A stretch of 64,000 bases of DNA from Anas platyrhynchos (taxonomy: Eukaryota; Chordata; Aves; Anseriformes; Anatidae), in assembly GCF_047663525.1 (NCBI RefSeq), contig NC_092603.1, positions 537,501 through 601,500 of the forward strand, read 5' to 3'. The notes beneath the pieces are model-generated. The model ran no database searches, had not been told where the DNA came from, and saw only the letters and a list, made by a program, of their open reading frames with translations. A program made the position numbers and the translations under genes. Each line of letters begins with the position of its first letter. The stretch's first letter is position 1. Below, in pieces: positions 43,740-55,299 of this stretch.

Positions 43740-44580
43740 CACATCCCCTATAGGCCCCCTATAGCCCCCCTATATCCCCCATAGGGCTCCTGCCCTGCGT
43801 GGGTCCCACGGTGCCCCTATAGCCCCCCTATAGCCCCCCCACCCTATAGGGACCCTATAGGGGACCCACGGCCCCCCTGTACCCCTACAGGAGCCCCCCC
43901 ACCCTATAGGGGACCCACGGCCCCCCTGTACCCCTATAGGAGCCCCCCCACCCTATAGGGACCCTATAGGGGACCCCACAGCCCCCTGTACCCCTATAGG
44001 AGCCCCCCCACCCTATAGGGAACCTATAGGGGCCTCACACCCCCTGTACCCCTATAGGAGACCCCCACCCTATAGGGACCCTATAGGGGCCCCCCCACCC
44101 TATAGGGACCCTATAGGGGACCCCACAGCCCTTGTACCCCTATAGGAGCCCCCCCACCCTATAGGGACCCTATAGGGGACCCACAGCCCCCTGTACCCCT
44201 ATAGGGGCCCCCCCACCCTATAGGGACCCTATAGGGGACCCACGGCCCCCCTGTAACCCTATAGGAGCCCCCCACCCTATAGGGACCCTATAGGAGCCCC
44301 CCCACCCTATAGGGACCCTATAGGGGACCCCACAGCCCCTGTACCCCTATAGGAGCCCCCCCACCCTATAGGGACCCTATAGGAGCCCCCCCACCCTATA
44401 GGGACCCTATAGGGGACCCCACAGCCCACGGGACCCCCTCCCACCCCCAAAACCCCCCCCGTCCCCACACACCCCATAGGGCCCAGCGCCCCCCCGCCCC
44501 CTATAGCGCCCCCCGCCCCCTATAGCGCCCCCCGCCCCCTATAGCCCCCCCCCCGCCCCCTATAGCCCCTATAGGGTCGG
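43740..44580. repeat. CCCTATAGGGACCCTATAGG array
   Basis: Units of about 50-70 bp containing palindromic CCCTATAGGG and CCCCTATAGGAGCCCCCC. It lies in the first DDR1 coding intron up to the donor of the signal exon. Confidence 0.9.
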
Positions 44581-44588
44581 GGTCTCAC

Positions 44589-44683
44589 CCAGGTCCAGGT
44601 GCAGCCCAGCCCCCGCCCGGACCCCCGCCGCCAGCAGCAGGAGGGGGAGGGGCAGCGGGAAGCCCCCCATGGCCCCCCGGCAC
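44589..44683 (-). CDS. DDR1: DDR1 signal-peptide exon with start codon
   Basis: CCCAG acceptor at 44684-44685, short 5' UTR, ATG 44670-44668 in context GCCATGG, then 27 codons and one base to a GTGAGA donor. MGGFPLPLPLLLLAAGVRAG is a classical signal peptide with a Leu-rich core. AGLHLDL then continues into the discoidin exon, paralleling mammalian DDR1 (signal peptide, short linker, then PAKCRYALG). The acceptor immediately upstream shows that a non-coding 5' exon exists, as in mammalian DDR1. The coding part occupies 44589-44670. Confidence 0.92.
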
Positions 44684-44694
44684 CTGGGGGGGGG

Positions 44695-45945
44695 ACAACT
44701 GGGGTTACTGGGAGCACTGGGAGGGGCACTGGGAGCACTGGGAAGGGGGCTGGGGGCTTTGGGAGGGGGACTGGGAGCACTGGGAGGGGGACTGGGAGCA
44801 ATGGGAGGGGCACTGGGAGCACTGGGAGTACTGGGAGGGGGAGTGGGGGCTTTGGGAGGGGCACTGGGAGCACTGGGAGGGGGACTGGGATGGAACTGGG
44901 AGGACTGGGAGGGGACTGGGGGCACTGGGAGGGGACTGGAAGCACTGGGAGGGGACTGGGGGCACTGGGAGGTGTTACTGGGAGCACTGGGAGGGAACTG
45001 GGAGGGGTGTGGGGGGGAAGGGGCTCCCTATAAGGGGCTCCCAAAACCACCCCAAAATGACCCCAAATCCCCTGAAGCCACCCCAAAATGCCCCCAGTGC
45101 CCCTCCCAGTCCTCCCAGTTGCCTCCCAGTTGCCCACCAGTGTGACCCAGTGTCCATCAGTGCCTCCCAGTTCCCCCCAGTACACCCCCACTGCCTCCCA
45201 GTTGCCCCCCCAGTTTCCCCCAGTGCCTCCCAGTTGCCCCCCAGTCCCCCGCAGTCCCTCCCCCAGTGCTTCCAAGTTGCTTCCCAGTGCCTAACAGTCG
45301 CTCCCAGTCCCTCCCAGTCTCCCCCAGTGACTCCCAGTACCCTCCCATTTCCCCCCAGTCCCTCCCAGTGCCCCCCAGTCCCTCCCAGTGCCTCCCAGTC
45401 CCTCCCAGTGCCTCCCAGTCTCCCCCAGTGGCTTCCAGTACCCTCCCATTTCCCCCCAGTGCCTTCCCAATGCCTCCCAGTTGCCCCCCAGTCCCTCCCA
45501 GTGCCCTCCCAGTCTCCCCCAGTACCCTCCCATTTCCCCCAGTCCATCCCAGTTGCCCCCCAGTCCCCCGCAGTGCTTCCAAGTTGCCCCCCAGTGCCTC
45601 CCAGTTGCCCCCAGTCCCTCCCAGTGCCTCCTACCGTACTTCCCATTTCCCCCCAGTGCCTCCCCAGTGCCTCCCAGTTGCCCCCCAGTCCCCCCAGTCC
45701 CTCCCAGTTGCCCCCCAGTGCCTCCCAGTGCCCCCCAGTCCCCCCAGTCCCTCCCAGTTGCCCCCCAGTGCCTCCCAGTTGCCCCCAGTCGCCCCCAGTC
45801 CCCCCCCAGTGCCCTCCCAGTACCCCCCAGTGCCCCCCAGTCTCTCCCAGTGACCTCCCAGTCTCTCCCAGTGCCTCCCAGTTGCCCCCCAGTCCCCCCC
45901 AGTGCCCTCCCAGTCCCTCCCAGTGCCTCCCAGTTCCCACCTCTC
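44695..45945. repeat. CCTCCCAGTGCC / GGGAGCACTGGGAGG arrays
   Basis: Two inverted versions of the same motif: GCACTGGGAGG units at 44695-45000 and CCTCCCAGTTGCCCCCCAGT units at 45090-45945, separated by a short unique spacer near 45010-45090. The sense of the array flips between them. Confidence 0.9.
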
Positions 45946-46030
45946 TCCTCGCCTCCTCCTCGCCGCAGCCCCCGGCTCCTGGACCCTCCCCCCCCCCTCC
46001 CCCTTCCCCCTCCCCTCCCCCCCCCCAGGG
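45946..46030 (-). other. Possible DDR1 non-coding first exon
   Basis: A unique GC-rich stretch that on the minus strand reads CGAGGAGGAGGCGAGGAGAG and ends in a GAG/GTGGGA donor, upstream of an array and then the signal exon. Its position suits the 5' UTR exon that the acceptor at 44684 requires. No core promoter motif beyond GC richness was seen. Confidence 0.3.
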
Positions 46031-46129
46031 GGCGGGGGTCCCAAAAGGGGGCTCGGGAGCCCGGCGCGTGGGTGCCCTATGGGGGGGGGGGGCGACCCCC
46101 ATGGGGACCCCCCCAAAATTTCGGGGGGG

Positions 46130-48130
46130 GGTCCCCAAAACTCCCCCCCCCCGCCCCTTACAAAAAATCCCATTTTTGGGGGGCCTCGAAACGGATTTTT
46201 TTTCAGTTTTTAGGAGCCCCGAAGCGCCCCCCCTAAAAAAAAGTGAATTTTGGGGTCCCCAAAATCTCCTCTTTTTTGGGGGGAGCCCCTCAAAAAAAGC
46301 CCGTTTGGGATTGCCTCCAAAATCCCTTTTCTGGCTTTTTTGGGGGGCCTTGAAACTGCCTTTTTTTGGGGTGCGCCTCAAAAATCCCCTTAAAACCCTA
46401 AAAGCTGCGATTTTGGGGACCCTAAAAACCTTTTTTTGGGGGGAGGGGGCTGAAAACACCTTTTTGGGGACGTTTCACCCCAATTTTTGCACCCCTCAGC
46501 CCCAAAATTTTGGGGGCGCCCCTCTTTCGGGGACCAATTTTTTGGGGAGGAATCCTGAAAATTGCTGGGTTTAATTCTCCGCAATTTGGGGGCGCCCTTG
46601 AAACTCTTTTTTTGGGGTTCCCCAAAAAACTTCCTCAAAACCATATTTTTGGGGGGATATTGCGCTTTTTTGGGGCACCTTGAAACCACCTTTTTTTGGG
46701 TGAATTCCTCATTTTTGGGGTTCCCCCCAAAATTCCCCCAAAACCCTATTTTGGGGGGAAATTGTGCTTTTAGGGGCGCCTTGAAACCACCTTTTTCAGG
46801 GAAACCCCTCATTTTTGGGGTTCCCCCCCAAAATTCTTTCAAAACCCTATTTTTGGGGGGATATAGCCCTTTTTTGGGGCAACTTGAAACCACCTTTTTG
46901 GGGTTCCCCCAAAACTCCCCAAAAACCGATTTTTTGGGGGGGATATTGTGCTTTTTTGGGGCACCTTGAAACTCTTTTTTGGGGTTCCCCCCAAAACTCC
47001 CTGAAAACCCAATTTTTTGGGGGGATATTGAGCTTTTTTGGGGCACCTTGAACCCACCTTTTTCTGGGTGAATCCCTCATTTTTGGGGTTCCCCCAAAAT
47101 TTGCCCAAAACCCTATTTTTGGGGGGGATATTGAGCTTTTTTGGAGCATCTTGAAACCACCTTTTTGGGGTTCCTCCCAAAACTCCCCGAAAACCCTATT
47201 TTTGGGGGGATATAGCCCTTTTTTGGGGCAACTTGAAACCACCTTTTTGGGGTTCCCCCCAAAACTCCCTCAAAACCCAATATTTTGGGGGGATATTGTG
47301 CTTTTTTGGGGCACCTTGAAACCACTTTTTTCAGGGGAAACCCCTCATTTTTGGGTTCCCCCCAAAATTTGCCAAAAAACTCAATTTTTGGGGGGATATT
47401 GAGCTTTTTTGGGGCACCTTGAAACCACCTTTTTCAGGGGAAACCCTTCTTTTTTGGGGTTCCCCCCAAAACTCCTCAAAATCCAATTTTTGGGGGGGAT
47501 ATTGAGCTTTTTTGGGGCAACTTGAAACCACCTTTTTCAGGGGAAACCCCTCATTTTTGGGGTTCCCCCCCCAAATTCTTTCAAAACCCTATTTTTGGGG
47601 GGATATTGTACTTTTTTGGGGCGCCTTGAAACCACCTTTTTCATGGGGAACCCCTCATTTTGGGGTTCCCCCCAAAATTCCCCCAAAACCCTATTTTTGG
47701 GGGGATATTGAGCTTTTTTGGGGCGCCTTGAAACCACCTTTTTCAGGGGAAACCCTTCTTTTTGGGGTTCCCCCCAAACTCCCCAAAAACCGATTTTTTG
47801 GGGGGGATATTGTGCTTTTTTGGGGTACCTTGAAACTCTTTTTTGGGGTTCCCCCAAAACTCCCTCAAAACCCAATTTTTTGGGGGGATATTGAGCTTTT
47901 TGGGCGCACCCTGAAACCACTTTTTTCAGGGGAAACCCCTCATTTTTGGGGTCCCCTTGAAACAACTTTATTTTTTTGGGGGGGCTTAAAACTGCTATTT
48001 TTGGGGCAATCCCCTTGAAAATACCTTTTTTGGGGGGGTCTGGAAACTGCTTTTTTTTGGGGAAATCCTGAAACCGCCCTTTTTGGGGCCCCTCGAAACC
48101 GCCTTTTTGGGGGCCCCTGGAAAATCCCTT
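46130..48130. repeat. Roughly 100-bp minisatellite with GGGGATATTGAGC
   Basis: Units of about 95-105 bp, best between 46620 and 47950, each with TTGGGGGGATATTGAGCTTT, GGGGCACCTTGAAACCACC and CCCTCATTTTTGGGGTTCCC. They are variably truncated, with about 15 copies. No exon found. Confidence 0.9.
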
Positions 48131-48530
48131 TTGCCCCCCCCCCTTAAGCAGCTGCCTGGGGGGGGGGGGGGGGGGGCTCCTTTTTGGGAGTGGGTGGGTG
48201 GGGACCAAAAATTTTTTTTGGGGGGGGGGGGCTCCAGGCGCCTCCCCCCCCCCCCCTTTTCGCGTGGCTGAGCGATGAGCGCACGTCTGGGGGGGGGCTA
48301 AAAATACCCGGGGGGGGGGGACAATTAGGATGTGCCCCCCCCCTTTTTGTGCCCCCCCCCCTTTTTTGTCACCCCCCCCCCTTTTGTGTCCCCCCCCCTT
48401 TTTGTGCCCCCCCCCCCCTTTTTTGTCCCCCCCCCCCCAACAGCTGTCGGGGGGGGGGGGGGGCAACAGCTGCAGGGGGGGGAACAGCTGGGGGGGGGGA
48501 TGGGAGGCGGGGGGGGGGGAAATTCCAGAT
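48130..48530. other. Poly-C/poly-G runs
   Basis: Alternating runs of 9-17 C or G with CAGCTG cores and repeated TTTTTGTGCCCCCCC. No gene seen, and base-calling in such runs is doubtful. Confidence 0.6.
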
Positions 48531-48599
48531 TTTGGAGTCAGGTTCCCGACCGTTTGCCCTAATTTCAACGCTTTTTGGGTGCTTTTGGTGCATTATTTG

Positions 48600-49440
48600 C
48601 AGTTATTTGCCTGTTATTAGCAGTTTTTGATCATTCTTAGCTTATTTTTCCCCATTATTTGCAGTTTTTGCCCATTATTAGCTTCTATTTCTACATTATT
48701 TGCAGTTATTTGCCCATTATTAGCAGTTATTCCCCATTATTAGCTTCAATTTCCCCATTATTAGCAGGTTTTTGTCCATTATTAGCAGTTTTTATCTATT
48801 ATTAGCAGTTTTTGTCCATTATTAGCAGTTATTTCCCAGTTATTAGCTGTTTTTGCCCATTATTAGCAGTTTTTGCCCATTATTAGCTTATATTTCCACA
48901 TTATTAGTAGTTTTTTATTTATTTCCCCATTATTTCCCCATTTTCCCCCTTATTTCCCCTTTATTTCCCCATTTTTTCCCCATTTTTCCCATTTTTCCCA
49001 TTATTTCCCCATTTTCCCATTATTTTCCCATTATTTCCCCATTTTTCCCCCATTTTTCCCCCATTTTCCCCCATTTTTCCCCATCTTTCCCCATTTTTCC
49101 CCATCTTTTCCCAATTTTCCCCCATTTTTTCCCATTTTTCCCATTATTTCCCCATTTTTCCCGATTTTTCCCCATTTTTCCCCCATTTATCCCCCATTTT
49201 CCCCCAGTTTTTCCCCATCTTTCCTCCCATTTTTTCCCCATCTTTCCCCATTTTTCCCCCATTTTTCCCCATCTTTCCCCATTTTTCCCCATTTTTCCCA
49301 ATTTCCCCCATTTTTTCCCCATTTTTCCCCCATTTTTTATTTCCCCATTTTTTCCTGATTTTTCACCATTTTCCCCGTTTTTCTCCATTTTTCCCCATTT
49401 TTCCCCCATCATTCCCCCATTATTCCCATTATTCCCCATT
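48600..49440. repeat. ATTATTAGCAGTTTTTGCCC and TTTTCCCCATT arrays
   Basis: At 48600-48920, units of about 20-26 bp of CCATTATTAGCAGTTTTTG. At 48920-49440, TTTTCCCCCATTTTTCCCC units. Notably AT-richer than the rest of the window. Confidence 0.88.
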
Positions 49441-49559
49441 ACTAACCCTAATTAATTAACCCCATCATTAACCAATTTCGCCCACTTTCACCCCATTACC
49501 TCCAGACCACGCCCCCTCCCCCAAGCCCCGCCCCCCAATCCCCAAGCCCCACCCCTCTC

Positions 49560-49672
49560 CTTGTCAATCTCTCTCCGCTCAGCCAATGGGAGGCGCCGGT
49601 GGGCGGGGATTAGGGCGGGGGCGTGCCTGGCCGCCTCGCGGCCGCCGCCATCTTGGGAGCGGGCAGGGGCAG
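49560..49672 (+). promoter_or_regulatory. CpG promoter and non-coding first exon, plus strand
   Basis: CCAAT at 49583-49587 (AGCCAATGGG), GC boxes GGGCGGGG near 49601 and GGGCGGGGGC near 49614, then GCCGCCATCTTGGGAGC, a YY1 element typical of TSS-proximal sequence in ubiquitously expressed genes. An exon ending GGCAG/GTGAGG follows, with donor at 49673. This defines a plus-strand gene divergent from DDR1. Confidence 0.75.
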
Positions 49673-49679
49673 GTGAGGG

Positions 49680-51300
49680 GGGGGCTGTAGGGGAAATATG
49701 GGGGAAATAGGGGGAAAATCGGGCAAAAATGGGGGAAATGGGGGCGTGGGGAGGAACTGGGGGGGAACTGGGGGGTATAGGGCGGCTGGGGGGAATTTGG
49801 GGGAAAAACAGGGGAAAATGGGGGAAATATAGGGGAAATGTATGGGATCTATAGGGGATCTATAGGGGATCTATAGGGGATGGGGGGTATAGGGGGGTGT
49901 GGGGGGGATATGGGGGGGCTGGGGGGAAATTTGGGGGTGTTTAGGGGTGGATGGGGGGGAATTTTGGGGGAAAAATAGGGGAAATTGGGGGAAATATAGG
50001 GGAAAATGGGGGATCTATAGGGGATCTATAGGGGATCTATAGGGGATGGGGGGTATAGGGGGGTGTGGGGGGATATAGGGGGGCTGGGGGGGAAATTTGG
50101 GGGTGTTTAGGGGAAAATGGGGGAGAAATTGGGGAGATATAGGGGAAAATGGGGGATCTATAGGGGAAAATGGGGGATCTATAGGGGAAATATAGGGGAT
50201 CTATAGGGGATCTATAGGGGATGGGGGGTATAGGGGGGTGTATAGGGTATATAGGGTGGATGGGGGGAATTGGCGGTGTATAGGGGTGGATGGGGGGGAA
50301 TTTGGGGAAATATAGGGGGAAATGGGGGATCTATAGGGGAAAAAAGGGATCTATAGGGGAAATATATGGGATCTATAGGGGAAAAAGGGGATCTATAGGG
50401 GAAAAGGGGGGATCTATAGGGGAAAAAGAGGGATCTATAAGGGAAAATGGGGGATCTATAGGGGAAAAAAGGGATCTATAGGGGAAAAAGGGGATCTATA
50501 GGGTAAAAAGGGGGAGATATAGGAAAAAGGGGGATCTATAGGGAAAATGGGGATCTATAGGGGAAAAAGGGGGATCTATAGGGGGAAAGGGGGATCTATA
50601 GGGGAAAAGGGGGATCTATAGGGGAAAAAGGGATCTATAGGGGGAAAGGGGGGATCTATAGGGGAAAGGGGGGATCTATAGGGGAAAATGGGGGATCTAT
50701 AGGGAAAATGGGGGATCTATAGGGAAATATATGGGATCTATAGGGGAAAAAGGGGATCTATAGGGGAAAAGGGGGATCTATAGGGGAAAAAGGGATCTAT
50801 AGGGGAAATATAGGGGATCTATAGGGGATGGGGGTTATATGGGGGGTATGGGGGTGTATAGGGGTGGATGGGGGGAATTTGGGGAAATATAGGGGAAAAT
50901 GGGGGATCTATAGGGGAAAAAGGGATCTATAGGGGAAATATATGGGATCTATAGGGAAAAAGGGGATCTATAGGGAAAAAGGGGATCTATAGGGGAAATA
51001 CATGGGATCTATAGGGGATGGGGGGTTATATAGGGGGGTATGGGGGTATATAGGGGCGGCTGGGGGGGAATTTGGGGAAATATAGGGGAAAATAGGGGAT
51101 CTATAGGGGAAATATAGGGGATCTATAGGGGAAATTGGGGGATCTATAGGGAAATTGGGGGATCTATAGGGGAAAAGGGGGGATCTATAGGGGATGGGGT
51201 GTCTTGGGGTGTTATATAGGGGGCTTGGTGGGTATGGGGGCGTCTGGGGGGGATTTGGGGGCGTATAGGGGCGTCTGGGGGGTTATATAGGGGATATATA
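49680..51300. repeat. GATCTATAGGGGAAAAAGGG array
   Basis: Units of about 18-22 bp, GGGGATCTATAGGGGAAAA and variants, in higher-order blocks of several hundred bp. It fills the first intron of the plus-strand gene. Confidence 0.93.
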
Positions 51301-51354
51301 TAGGGGACGGACCCTATAGAGCCCCTCTCCCCCCCCCCGGGGCGGCGCCCCCCC

Positions 51355-51578
51355 ATGCGCCCCCCCCATGGGGGGCCGGGGCCAGAGCGAGGAGGGGGCG
51401 ACCTACGGCCGGGGGGGGGCGCCCCCCTGCCCCCCCCCCCGGTATACGACAGCCCCCACAGCCCCTATAGGGTGGGGGCGTCCCCTATAGGGCCCCCCCC
51501 CCCGCCCTATAGGGCCCCCTCCCCATATGGGTTTGGTTTTGCCCCTATAGGTGCCGGGGGAAGCGGAGCTGGGGGCAG
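51355..51578 (+). CDS. Unidentified Pro-rich protein, first coding exon
   Basis: ATG 51355, 74 codons plus two bases, with a GTAAAT donor. The protein is Gly/Pro-rich: GGPGPERGGGDLRPGGGAP, PVYDSPHSPYRVGASPIG, YRAPSPYGFGFAPIG. Phase (AG left over) fits exactly the next exon's initial G. The CCTATAGGG codons Pro-Tyr-Arg and Pro-Ile-Gly resemble the neighbouring repeat unit, so part of the exon may derive from the array. The start codon is provisional, because another ATG at 51368 is in a different frame. I do not recognise the family. Confidence 0.55.
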
Positions 51579-51589
51579 GTAAATTGGGG

Positions 51590-52490
51590 GGGGTCTTCGG
51601 GGGGGGGGTTATGGGGTCGGGCTGGTTATGGGGTGGGGGTTTTGGGGGGATTTTGGGGGGTTTTGGGACATTTTGGGGGGTTTGGGGTCATTTCGGGGGG
51701 GTTGGGGATATTTTGGGGGGATTTGAGGGTGTTGTGGGGGGGTTGGGTCATTTCAGGGGGGATTTGGGGACATTTTTGGGGGGTTTTGGGACATTTTGGG
51801 GGGGGTTGGGGATATTTTGGGGGGATTTGGGGATGTTGTGGGGGGATTTGGGGACAATTTGGGGACAATTTTGGGGGTTTGGGGGATTTTTGGGGTGTTG
51901 GGGATGTTTGGGGGGTTGGGGGTCATTTGGGGGGATTTGGGGTCATATTTGGGGGGGATTTGGGGTCATTTGGGGTAATTTTGGGGGGATTTGGGGACAT
52001 TTTGAGGGGTTTGGGGGACATTTTGGGGGGTTTGGGGTAATTTTGGGGGATTTGGGGTAATTTTGGGGGATTTGGGGACATTTTGGGGGGTTTGGGAGCA
52101 TTTTTGGGGGGTTTGAGGGCATCGGTTGTGGGTTTGGGGTCATTTTGGGGGGGATTTGGGGACATTGGGGGAGGATTTGGGGTGGGATTTGGGGTCTTTT
52201 GGGGTATTGGGGTCATTTTGGGGGGATTTGGGATTGTTTTGGGGGGGTTTGGGCCATCAGTGGGGATTTGGGGTCATTTTAGGGGGGATTTGGGGCGTTT
52301 TGGTGGGGATTTGGACATTTTGGGGGGGATTTGGGATGTTTTGGGGGGGTTGGGGGCATCGGTGATGGGTTTGGGGTCCTTTGGGGGGGATTTGGGGCGT
52401 TTTGGTGGGGATTTGGGGATATTTTGGGGATTTTGGGATATTGGGGGGGATTGGGACATTTTGGGGTGATTTGGGGACATTTTGGGCCCC
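51590..52490. repeat. TTTTGGGGGGATTTGGGG array
   Basis: Units of about 17-20 bp, GGGGATTTGGGGACATTTTG and variants. It fills the second intron of the plus-strand gene. Confidence 0.93.
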
Positions 52491-52505
52491 CCCCCCACCA
52501 CAAAG

Positions 52506-52653
52506 GCGTGGGCGCCCCCCCCGTGGCCCCCCACGTAAGAGCCGGAGGCAGAGGGACCCCGGGGACACCCCCATTTTGGGGACGGCCGCGACCCCAAAAC
52601 GCAGCCCCCCCCCCGTTTGGGGTGACGTCCCGACACGGGGACGCCGTTTTGGG
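52506..52653 (+). CDS. Unidentified basic protein, second coding exon
   Basis: Acceptor CCCACCACAAAG, 148 bp, one base plus 49 codons, ending at GTGAGA. Reads RGRPPRGPPRKSRRQRDPGD, TPILGTAATPKRSPPPVWGD, VPTRGRRFG, strongly basic with a possible nuclear-localisation cluster and an SPPPVW proline motif. Length, phase and splice sites all agree with the previous and following exons, which supports a genuine gene even though no homologue comes to mind. Confidence 0.6.
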
Positions 52654-52714
52654 GTGAGAAAAGGGGATTTTGGGGTCTCGGCTCAACCTTTTTGCCGTTT
52701 TTTTGCCCCCACAG

Positions 52715-52732
52715 GTGACAATAAATTGGTGA
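52715..52732 (+). CDS. Last codons of the Pro/Arg-rich protein with overlapping poly(A) signal
   Basis: Acceptor TTGCCCCCACAG, then VTINW and TGA at 52730-52732. AATAAA (52720-52725) lies inside these codons and is followed by a GGTCCCGGTGTTTTTTTTT GU-rich element, so the 3' UTR would be only a few tens of bases. The total predicted protein is about 129 residues. Confidence 0.5.
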   Translation: MTINW

Positions 52733-52849
52733 CAAAAAGGATCGGACGTGGTCCCGGTGTTTTTTTTTGGGGTCGTTTGGGGTATTTGGGGTGGGGGGGA
52801 CACGGGGAGACCCCAGGGGCTGAGGGGGCAGGAGGTGGCCCCAAAATGT

Positions 52850-54300
52850 CCCCATAACCCCAAAGTGTCCACAAAGCCCTAAATGTGTCCCCAAGGGGCC
52901 CTAAATGTGTCCCCAAGGCCCCAAATGTCCCCAAAAGGCCCTAAAAGTGCCCCTAAGGCCCCAAAAGTGTCCCCAAGGCCCCAAAATGTCCCCAAAGGGC
53001 CCTAAAAGTGCTCCAAAAGCCCCCAAAAGTGCCCTAAGGCCCCAAAATTATCCCCAAGGCCCCAAAAGTGCCCTTAGGGCCCCAAAAGTGTCCCCAAAGG
53101 GCCCCAAAAGTATCCCCAAGGCCCCAAAAGTGCCCCTAAAGCCCCAAATGTGTCCCCACAACCCCAAAATTGTCCCCAAGGGGCCCTAAAAGCGTCCCTA
53201 AGGCCCTAAATGTGTCCCCAAGGCCCCAAAATGTCCCCAAAGGGCCCTAAAAGTGCCCCTAAGGCCCCAAAAGTGTCCCCAAAGCCCTAAATGTGTCCCC
53301 CAGGGGCCCCAAATGTGTCCCCACAACCACAAAAGTGTCCCCAAGGGGCCCTAAAAGTGTCCTGAAGGCCCCAAAATGTTCCCAAATGGCCCTAAAAGTG
53401 CCCCAAAGCCCCCAAAAGTGTCCCCAAAGGGCCCTAAATGTGTCCCCAAGGCCCCAAAAGTGCCCTTAGGGCCCCAAAATGTCCCCAAAGGGCCCTAAAA
53501 GTGCTCCAAAAGCCCCCAAAAGTGCCCTAAGGCCCCAAAAGTGCCCTAAAATGCCCTTAAGGCCCCGAAAGTGTCCCCAGGCCCCTAAATCTGTCCCCAA
53601 GGCCCCAAAAGTGTCCCCAAGGCCCCAAAAGTGCCCCTAAAGCCCCCAAAAGTGTCCCCACAACCCCAAAATTGTCCCCAAGGGGCCCTAAAAGCGCCCC
53701 TTAGGCCCCAAAAGTGTCCCCAAGGCCCCAAAAGTGTCCCCAAAGGGCCCTAAAAGTGCCCCTAAGGCCCCAAAAGTGTCCCAAAGCCCTAAATGTGCCC
53801 CCAAGGCCCTAAATGTGTCCCCAAGGCCCCAAAATGTCCCCAAAGGGCCCTAAAAGTGCCCCTAAGTCCCCAAAAGTGTCCCCAAAGGGCCCCAAAAGTG
53901 ACCCTAAGGCCCCAAAAGTGTCCCAAGGGGCCCTAAAAGTGCTCCAAAAGCCCCCAAATTGCCCCTAAGGCCCCAAAATTATCCCCAAGGCCCCAAAAGT
54001 GTCCCCATAACCCCAAAAGTGTCCCCAAGGTGCCCTAAAAGTGTCCTGAAGCCCAAAATGTTCCCAAATGGCCCTAAAAAGTGCCCCAAAAGCCCCCAAA
54101 AGTGTCCTCAAGGGGCCCTAAATGTGTCCCCAAGGCCCCAAAATGTCCCCAAAAGGCCCTAAAAGTGTCCCTAAGGCCCTAAAATTGTCCCCAAAGTGCC
54201 CTAAAAGTGCCCAAAAACCCCCAAAAGTGCCCCTAAGGCCCCAAAAGTGTCCCCAAGGGGCCCTAAAAGTGCCCCAAAGCCCCTAAAATGTCCCCAAAAC
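52850..54300. repeat. CCCCAAAAGTGTCCCCAAGG minisatellite
   Basis: Units of about 17-19 bp, GGCCCCAAAAGTGTCCCCAA and GGGCCCTAAAAGTGCCCC, tandem for about 1.45 kb immediately after the 3' end of the plus-strand gene. Confidence 0.92.
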
Positions 54301-54815
54301 CCTGCTAATTAAGCCCCCCTAAAGCAGTTAATTAAGCTCTCCCAAAGCAGTTAATTAAGACCCCCTAAAACAGTTAATTAAGCCCCCAAATTGTTAATTA
54401 ACACCCCCCCCAAGCAGTTAAGCCCCCCAAATAGCTCATTAAGCCCCCCAAATGGTTAATTAAGCCCCAAATGGTTAATTACCCCCCCAATGGTTAATTA
54501 AGCCCCCCTAAAGCAGTTAATTAAGCCCAAATTTGTTAATTAAGCCCCCAATGGTTAATTAAGCACCCCAAAATGGTTAATCACCCCCAAATGGTTAATT
54601 AAGCTCCCCTAGAGTAGTTAATTAAGCCCCAAATTTGTTAATTAAGCCCCCAAATTGTTAATTAAGCCCCAAATTTGTTAATTAAGCCCCCCAGAGCACT
54701 TAATTAAGCCCCAAATTTGTTAATTAAGCCCCCTAATGCTTAATTAAGCCCCCCAAATACTTAATTAACCCCCCCCCCAGCAGCTAATTAACCCCTAACG
54801 GTTAATTAAAGCCCC
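54300..54815. repeat. GTTAATTAAGCCCCC array
   Basis: About 25 units of 18-20 bp with TTAATTAA in most copies, giving a dense series of TAATTA homeodomain-type cores in an otherwise C-rich context. Confidence 0.92.
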
Positions 54816-54854
54816 GTGGCTGTGACTCACCCCCCCCCCCCCCCCCACCCCCCC

Positions 54855-54870
54855 TTCCTTTATTTTGGGG
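54855..54870 (-). terminator. Possible poly(A) signal, minus strand
   Basis: AAAATAAAGG on the minus strand in non-repetitive sequence. It might end a minus-strand gene whose exons lie at 55.1 kb or further right, but none could be confirmed. Confidence 0.3.
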
Positions 54871-54899
54871 TGGAAAGGTGCGAAACGGCCGTTTTGGGG

Positions 54900-55270
54900 T
54901 AAATCCCCCTGGTTTTGGGGACTGTGATTCACCGGGGGGGGGTGGAGGTGACAAATTGGGGGGGGGGGGTGACAAATTGGGGGGGGGTGACAAATTGGGG
55001 GGGTGACACATGGGGGGGTGACACATGGGGGGGGTGACAAATTGGGGGGGGGTGACACCAGGGGGGGGGACACCAAGGGGGGGAGCCGTCGTGCTGCACG
55101 GAGACTGGGGGTCCCCGACCCCCGGCCCCCAGGTTTGGGGGGAGAAAGAAAAAGGGAGTGAAGGGCCGGGGGTTGCCGGCGCCCCCCTCACCCCCCTCAC
55201 CCCCCACCCCCCCGCGCACCCGCTGCCCCACCCGCCCCTGGCTCTGGCGGTGGCCTGGGAGCGTGCTGGA
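54900..55270. other. GGGGTGACAAATTGG repeat and GC-rich island
   Basis: Short GGGGGTGACAAATTGGG units to about 55070, then about 200 bp of unique GC-rich sequence. The minus strand contains a possible coding piece, but splice sites could not be paired. Confidence 0.4.
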
Positions 55271-55299
55271 GCACTGGGAGCACTCAGTGCTGGTGGGGG

